Below are positions 59,200-64,000 of a stretch of 64,000 bases of DNA, piece by piece. A program made the position numbers and the translations under genes. Under the pieces are notes generated by a model. The model made no database searches, was not told where the DNA came from, and worked only from the letters and a program-made list of their open reading frames with translations. This stretch comes from Acorus gramineus (taxonomy: Eukaryota; Streptophyta; Magnoliopsida; Acorales; Acoraceae). Numbering within the stretch: position 1 is the stretch's first letter; each line of letters starts with the position of its first letter. The DNA lies in the NCBI GenBank assembly GCA_030737835.1, contig CM060856.1, forward strand, positions 8,225,670 to 8,289,669, given 5' to 3'.

Positions 59200-60773
59200 A
59201 ATCCAATGTGCTGATGAGCTTTGTATGGATGAATGGTAGAGCTGAAGCCTGTGCCAGTGTAGATGGGTCCAGTGATAATTGACATGTTTACACAAGTATT
59301 ATTGAATTCTGGAAATCTGGAAGTTCTATGCATGTCCGACTGCGAAATTTTTCCAACAATGTTATTCTAGATAGTGTTTTTTTTCATTGCTTCCCCCCTT
59401 TTTTGGATCGACATGCAAAAATGTTTTGATAAGCCTGGTTGAATAGTCTGCAATTAAATTTTGGATGTGTTGCTGTGTGTGTAGATAACAATTTGTTGGA
59501 ACATGTAAAAATGTTGTTCTCTGTTTACAGTATAGATAACAAATTGCCGGAACAGGTTGTTGGAACAATTTAAACAATGTATTTATCAATGTGTCATAAG
59601 TTGGTGGAACATTGTTCATTGTTGCTGGAACAATGATAAAGGCTGGAACAAGGTCTTTTCTTTTATGACTATGGTTGTACTAACTTGCTGGAATAAAGTT
59701 AAAAGGCTGGAACAAGGTTTATTGGCAGTATCATTGATATTGGAACAAGGTTAAAGGCAGGGGGAGGGGGAGTTGGAGGTTTAAGGACCACCATCAAATG
59801 TCACCTTGCTAGTTATTGTGTTTGATGTTGCAGTCAATGGTAAAAGTATAAATTGAAGATGTGATGATACATGATATGCTGAACATTGTGGGGAAGTAGT
59901 ATGCACGGATAGGGTTAGGGCAACATTAATTGTCCTCATGGTGAAGGATCACAGTTGAACACAGACTAAAAAAAATCATTCATGTATCCATCTGTAAACA
60001 TTTTTTCACACAAAAATCAGTGGACAACATGAACCAAAAATATACCTTGCTGTCAATGAAATATTCAGATGTACTTTGCATTTGACCATGATGTAATTCA
60101 TCATGCCAATATACTATGCTACCAACTGTGATTTATGCAACCACGATGTATATACACACAAGAACAATGGAAAAGGCTTTCATTAATACACAAGGCATTG
60201 TTCACATTTCCAGGTTGTTTATGTTGCTCTTGAGGTTGATTATGCTCATGTTTCAGAATCTGGCTGAATTATGTTATTGTTTGCAGCCAGTGTTCCTTAT
60301 GCTGATGTTATTTGTGCAGGAAGGCAGAAATAATTTATGTTGTTTATGCTGATGATATTTACAGATACTTCAGCCTTCATGTTCATTATAATGATGTCCA
60401 CTTTGTTGATCCCCAGTTTGTTAATGGATGGAACTAATGTTTAGAGAGTTTTTTTTTACAAATGTCTCTGTGTGGTTGTTCAAATGATGTTCAGTTGTTT
60501 ACATAAAAAAAATGCTAGTTGTTCTAATGATTTTTTGTAATGCACAAAGTTGGACCTCAATCATTATGAATGATGTTCTTCTCAATGCATCAGTGTTTAA
60601 CTTAATTTTTAGTAGTGTTGTATATGTTGTTCTGAATGCATCAATTCCAACTGAAATTAATTCAGTGTGTCCTGTAATTAATCAAAGTAAAAGCAGGCAT
60701 GCTACATCCAATATTAAATAACAAAAGAATTTAAGGGGTACAGATAGAGAAATGATACTTCAAATGACTACAT

Positions 60774-60833
60774 ACACCTTGTTACATACCTGTTATTAAA
60801 GCTACACCTTGTTACATACCTGTTATTAAAGCT
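60774..60833. repeat. 30-bp direct duplication
   Basis: ACACCTTGTTACATACCTGT then TATTAAAGCT occurs twice back to back without mismatch, which points to recent slippage or unequal exchange. Confidence 0.9.
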
Positions 60834-61266
60834 AGCTAATAAAATTTCCATTACATTTTAAGGTTATTTCTTGAGCCTTTGTTATTGAACTACTAACCAA
60901 AAGTATATATATTTTTATAGTCTAAAAAGTGTTATAAATACATTCACAGAGATATGCATAATTTTTTTTTTCTCTAAATAATTACCAATTTACGTCTTAA
61001 AGAGAATCTCTTATAAAAACCTGGTCCATCTTGAATTGCAAACGCATAATTTTTTTTTTTTTTAAATTACTATCCAAACAGACATCATACATTACATTAC
61101 ATCATTTTTGTACAGAACAGATACAACAGTAAGCAAGAACAGTTATTACAGGAATCCACTGCAATTCTTGTAAGTTGTTACAATTTCATTGCAATGCATT
61201 GATTCAGAAAACTATTTTAGGTCACAAGGTCTATAGAACATGCAAATTAAAATACAAAAACCCTTA

Positions 61267-61365
61267 AAAACTATTAAAATAAATGTCAATATACATTCAA
61301 TACAATGGTGAACAATAAAACTATGATAATAAAGGTCACTATGCATTCAATACATTGGTGAACAA
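61267..61365. repeat. ~50-bp imperfect tandem duplication
   Basis: Two adjacent blocks share AAACTAT, AATAAA, GTCA and CATTCAATACA, with GGTGAACAA at the end. Several substitutions separate them. Confidence 0.8.
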
Positions 61366-62193
61366 GAAAAGGGACAACCAAGTGTGGAAAATCCTTTTAT
61401 CTTGTACATTGACAAAACCATTGTCATTGAGACATACATTGTTAACAGTCAACAATCAGCTTCCCAGCAAACTCAATAGCACTTCATGCATCAAAGTGAA
61501 AGGCTCTTAAGAAAACTGGGTTATCTTCCCCACAGCTCATATTATCACTTTAGTTTTGCAGCACAAGAGCTCAGAGATCTGCCCACTTCAGATAACGCAA
61601 GTGCACCACCAATTTTAACACAATAAAACAAGGCTATGAACTTGATTATAACTTGTGACATGTTACTCAAAACTTGTTACCAGATATATGCCTCAATCAG
61701 ACATTGGAAACTCTGACACCAGAATTTGATGTCATAAAAACAACTATACCAAGTACCTTGTCAGCTGAAGACTAACATGGAAATACAACATAACAGTTTC
61801 ATTAACTCTGTCAATTCTGATGCCCACCGTAAAAAGGCTCAAGAGAAGGCACCAACCAAACCATGAACCATAATTGACTTAGAGCAACTGTACAAAATAC
61901 CTTTAGATCCCACAAAAAGGGCACACCTTAAAATCTTTATCTACTTGTCACGTCATGTGCAGGATAAGTTCTAACATTGATTTGACAGGCAAAAATAGTG
62001 TAATCGCTCAGAAAGGGTCAGCCTAGCGAAAAGAAAGGGATTTTGAAAATTAGCCATCAAACTGAAATTCTAGACATCCTGCTCTGATATAAGTTTAATC
62101 TCAAAACTCGGAGGATCATTGGTAACAGAGGTTCACTTTCCAAACAGCCTCAGTAGAACCCATTCTCCAAGTTAATAGCTCTTCACATTCCAT

Positions 62194-62705
62194 TAGGGTT
62201 GGTAAACGAGTCAAGCAGCTCGGGCTCGGCTCGGTTAAAGCTCGTTCAGGCTCTTTCTTTCGATTAGACAAACAAACCGAGCTTGAACAATTTTTAAAGT
62301 TCGATTTGTAAACGAGCCGAGCCGAGCCAAGCCGAGCCTAGATGAGCTTGTTTACTTAACAGAAAAAAGGAAAACAAGCTGAGCCTGAGCCAAGCCCGAG
62401 CACGAGCTTATGTTACTTTCACATGTATAAGGTGTTGTGATTTGAGAAATGTGACTTCTCAAATGCTAAATAAGGTTTTTTTTAGCTAAACGAGCCTGAG
62501 CCGAGCCTTGATTCGAGTTTCGGTTTGACTTATTTAACAAACGAGCCGAGCCGAGCCAAGCTTCAACTGATCTTTTCACGAGCCCAACAAGCTGAGCTTG
62601 AACACAAAATGAAGCTCAGTCCCGAGCCCGAGCTGAGCCTGATACTAAACGAGCCGAGCCTGAGCAGGTCAAAGCTCTGCTCGTTCGGCTTGTTTACTAC
62701 CCCTA
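62194..62705. mobile_element. Non-autonomous hAT element with 8-bp target duplication
   Basis: A perfect 8-bp direct repeat CATTCCAT flanks the element (62186-62193 and 62706-62713). The ends pair as TAGGGTTGGTAAACGAGTCA against TAGGGGTAGTAAACAAGCCG. Inside both ends are clusters of subterminal GAGCCGAGCC and CTCGGCTCGG words, typical of transposase-binding repeats. There is no transposase frame, so it depends on an autonomous partner. An 8-bp duplication with TAGGG-type ends is diagnostic of the hAT superfamily. Confidence 0.92.
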
Positions 62706-62845
62706 CATTCCATGGTCCACATAGCATGCATATAATAAGGTCATAGTTTCATGACGGAGAGATACTCGCATTCCAATATCCAAATTTAAATTACTGAAAA
62801 AGCCATAAACTTAAAAATTCTCATATGCACAAAGCAAGTATTTTT

Positions 62846-63014
62846 CCAAATCCACGCAGGGTTTTAGCTCTTTGGCTAGAGCCATGGTTTTGTGCTCCAT
62901 AGATCTTGAGTTCTAATACTCCCGGGCTTACTTAAGACACATAATTTGTGGGTGATTGTGTGCATCCGTGGTTTTCCCAATTAACATTGGTGTTGCTCAT
63001 CACCCCCCAAAAAA
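62846..63014 (+). mobile_element. tRNA-derived SINE with 10-bp target duplication
   Basis: The body begins about 62846. TTAGCTCTTTGGCTAGAGCC resembles a pol III A box, and GAGTTCTAATACTCCC some 30 bases later resembles a degenerate B box. A tRNA-unrelated part follows and ends CACCCCCC plus a run of eight A. The direct repeat AAGTATTTTT (62836-62845 and 63015-63024) brackets it. Size (~169 bp), internal boxes, A-tail and target duplication together fit a plant SINE. It would be mobilised by a LINE reverse transcriptase. Confidence 0.82.
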
Positions 63015-63024
63015 AAGTATTTTT

Positions 63025-64000
63025 GATATAAATAGACAGCCTTTTTCAAATGTTTTCATAGTTTTTCCTTTTTACTTTCACTCTTTTTTTGTTCTTTGCT
63101 CCTCTCTATTGGCCATGTACTGCTTGTTATTTTCAACTAATAAATGGACAACTTTTATTCAAAATAATAACAACAATAATAATAGACAGCTGAAAGACAT
63201 GGTTAATCAACCAAGCACCATAGTCCAACGATGATGCATTGCACAAAATCAGTTAACTTTTGATAGTCCAACATAATCTCACTTCAGGAATCGAAGTGTA
63301 GTGTTGAGTATAAACTTGCTAATCCAGTGTAAGTAGCTATGGAGAACTCAAAAATATAACGCCTCCATAAAAAATGCAAAAAAAGTAGAATTCTCAATGT
63401 TAGTTAGCAATGAATATCCAAAATATCTACTCTTGTTGAGGATCTAAAACAACACCCACCACATGCTATGAGTAATGTCCATTTATCCATGGCAGCCAAA
63501 GAATACTCACTAAACAATAATAATTCAGTGTACAACACCTTCCCAGTCAGAAATTCATAATCTAAAAATTTCCACAATTAAAATGCCGAGAAGGGCTAAG
63601 GCACCTTCATAATGTACCTCAGGCTTTATCATGCACCATTTTTTTTTCTCATAAATCAATGCATTGCACAACACTTCCTTGTCTTTTGACAGAATGTCTT
63701 AGGGATGGAAAATACATCTCACACAAAGTTACAAACCAAACTCAAGGCTTCCCAATGTCCCAAACTCAAAATCATTAACTTGCATTTCCTTGAAGTAGAA
63801 GGGCAATGCTAGAAACCCATATCATCAGTTTAGAAAGCAACTTGGGTAATGCCAGTCCTCGCTTCATAATGCACGAAGTCAAACTCAATTCCAAGGGTTA
63901 TATCTTTCATCTAGAAAATAGGATATGCATGCATTTGGCACTTGACCTTCTTTACATATATGTAGGCATCCATAAAAGCTTCGGTAACATACGGCAGCCT
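63025..64000. other. AT-rich end of the window
   Basis: No coding region, RNA gene or clear repeat border was found. Weak open frames are AT-driven. The edge may belong to a gene beyond base 64000, but nothing here supports one. Confidence 0.4.

Larger units (their letters stand above)
59200..62193. other. AT-rich region downstream of the CBL gene
   Basis: After the CBL 3' UTR there is a zone (59480-59760) with repeated GGAACAA words, a perfect 30-bp tandem duplication (60774-60833) and an imperfect ~50-bp duplication (61267-61365). Open frames lack recognisable domains. No gene seen on either strand. Confidence 0.5.

Noticed and set aside
1..64000. CRISPR arrays, bacterial operons, phage or defence systems
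   Set aside because: No spacer-repeat arrays, ribosome-binding sites or prokaryotic gene spacing; all supported genes are intron-bearing or plant-specific.

Overview
The window looks like nuclear DNA of a flowering plant, probably a non-grass monocot. The evidence is plant-only gene families (SBT2 subtilase, CBL calcium sensor, trihelix factor), many small AT-biased introns, very GC-rich exons in some genes (subtilase, trihelix) set in AT-rich spacers, and plant-type transposons. The monocot placement is inferred from the GC-rich exons and was not tested.

Layout. 13-3246 (+) is the 3' half of an SBT2-type subtilisin-like protease; its 5' exons lie outside the window. 5060-10539 (+) is a complete tandem paralogue with eight exons and 801 codons. 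12388-13272 (+) is an intronless trihelix transcription factor. 16099-16170 (-) is a tRNA-Pro(AGG). 18266-24816 (-) is a nuclear poly(A)-binding protein (PABN type, six exons, 226 aa). 26062-32837 (-) is an XPF/RAD1/UVH1 repair endonuclease (nine exons, 987 aa). 33924-39888 (+) is a dead L1-type LINE with a 12-bp target duplication. 40333-44265 (-) is a membrane-anchored cyclophilin-like protein (five exons, 350 aa). 44.3-53.9 kb is gene-poor and repeat-rich, with a LINE relic, a 91-bp tandem array, foldback arms and MITEs. 53986-59199 (+) is a CBL1/CBL9-type calcineurin B-like calcium sensor (eight exons, 213 aa). 59.2-64 kb has no gene I can support, but holds a well-bounded hAT-type element and a tRNA-derived SINE.

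Every multi-exon model was checked by hand: the exon lengths sum to a multiple of three and the protein reads continuously across each junction. The genes are unrelated housekeeping or signalling loci and do not form a cluster. Only the two subtilases are related, by tandem duplication.

I found no convincing new multi-gene system. The least ordinary signals are a 91-bp tandem array in which each unit carries two dyads of the form TAGACA-7 nt-TGTCTA, a GC-AG intron that splits the codon just before the catalytic His in the complete subtilase, one repeat family scattered through both subtilase genes' introns, a foldback family present once intact and once as a single arm, a LINE that landed in an older AT-rich repeat, and an upstream ORF in the CBL leader.
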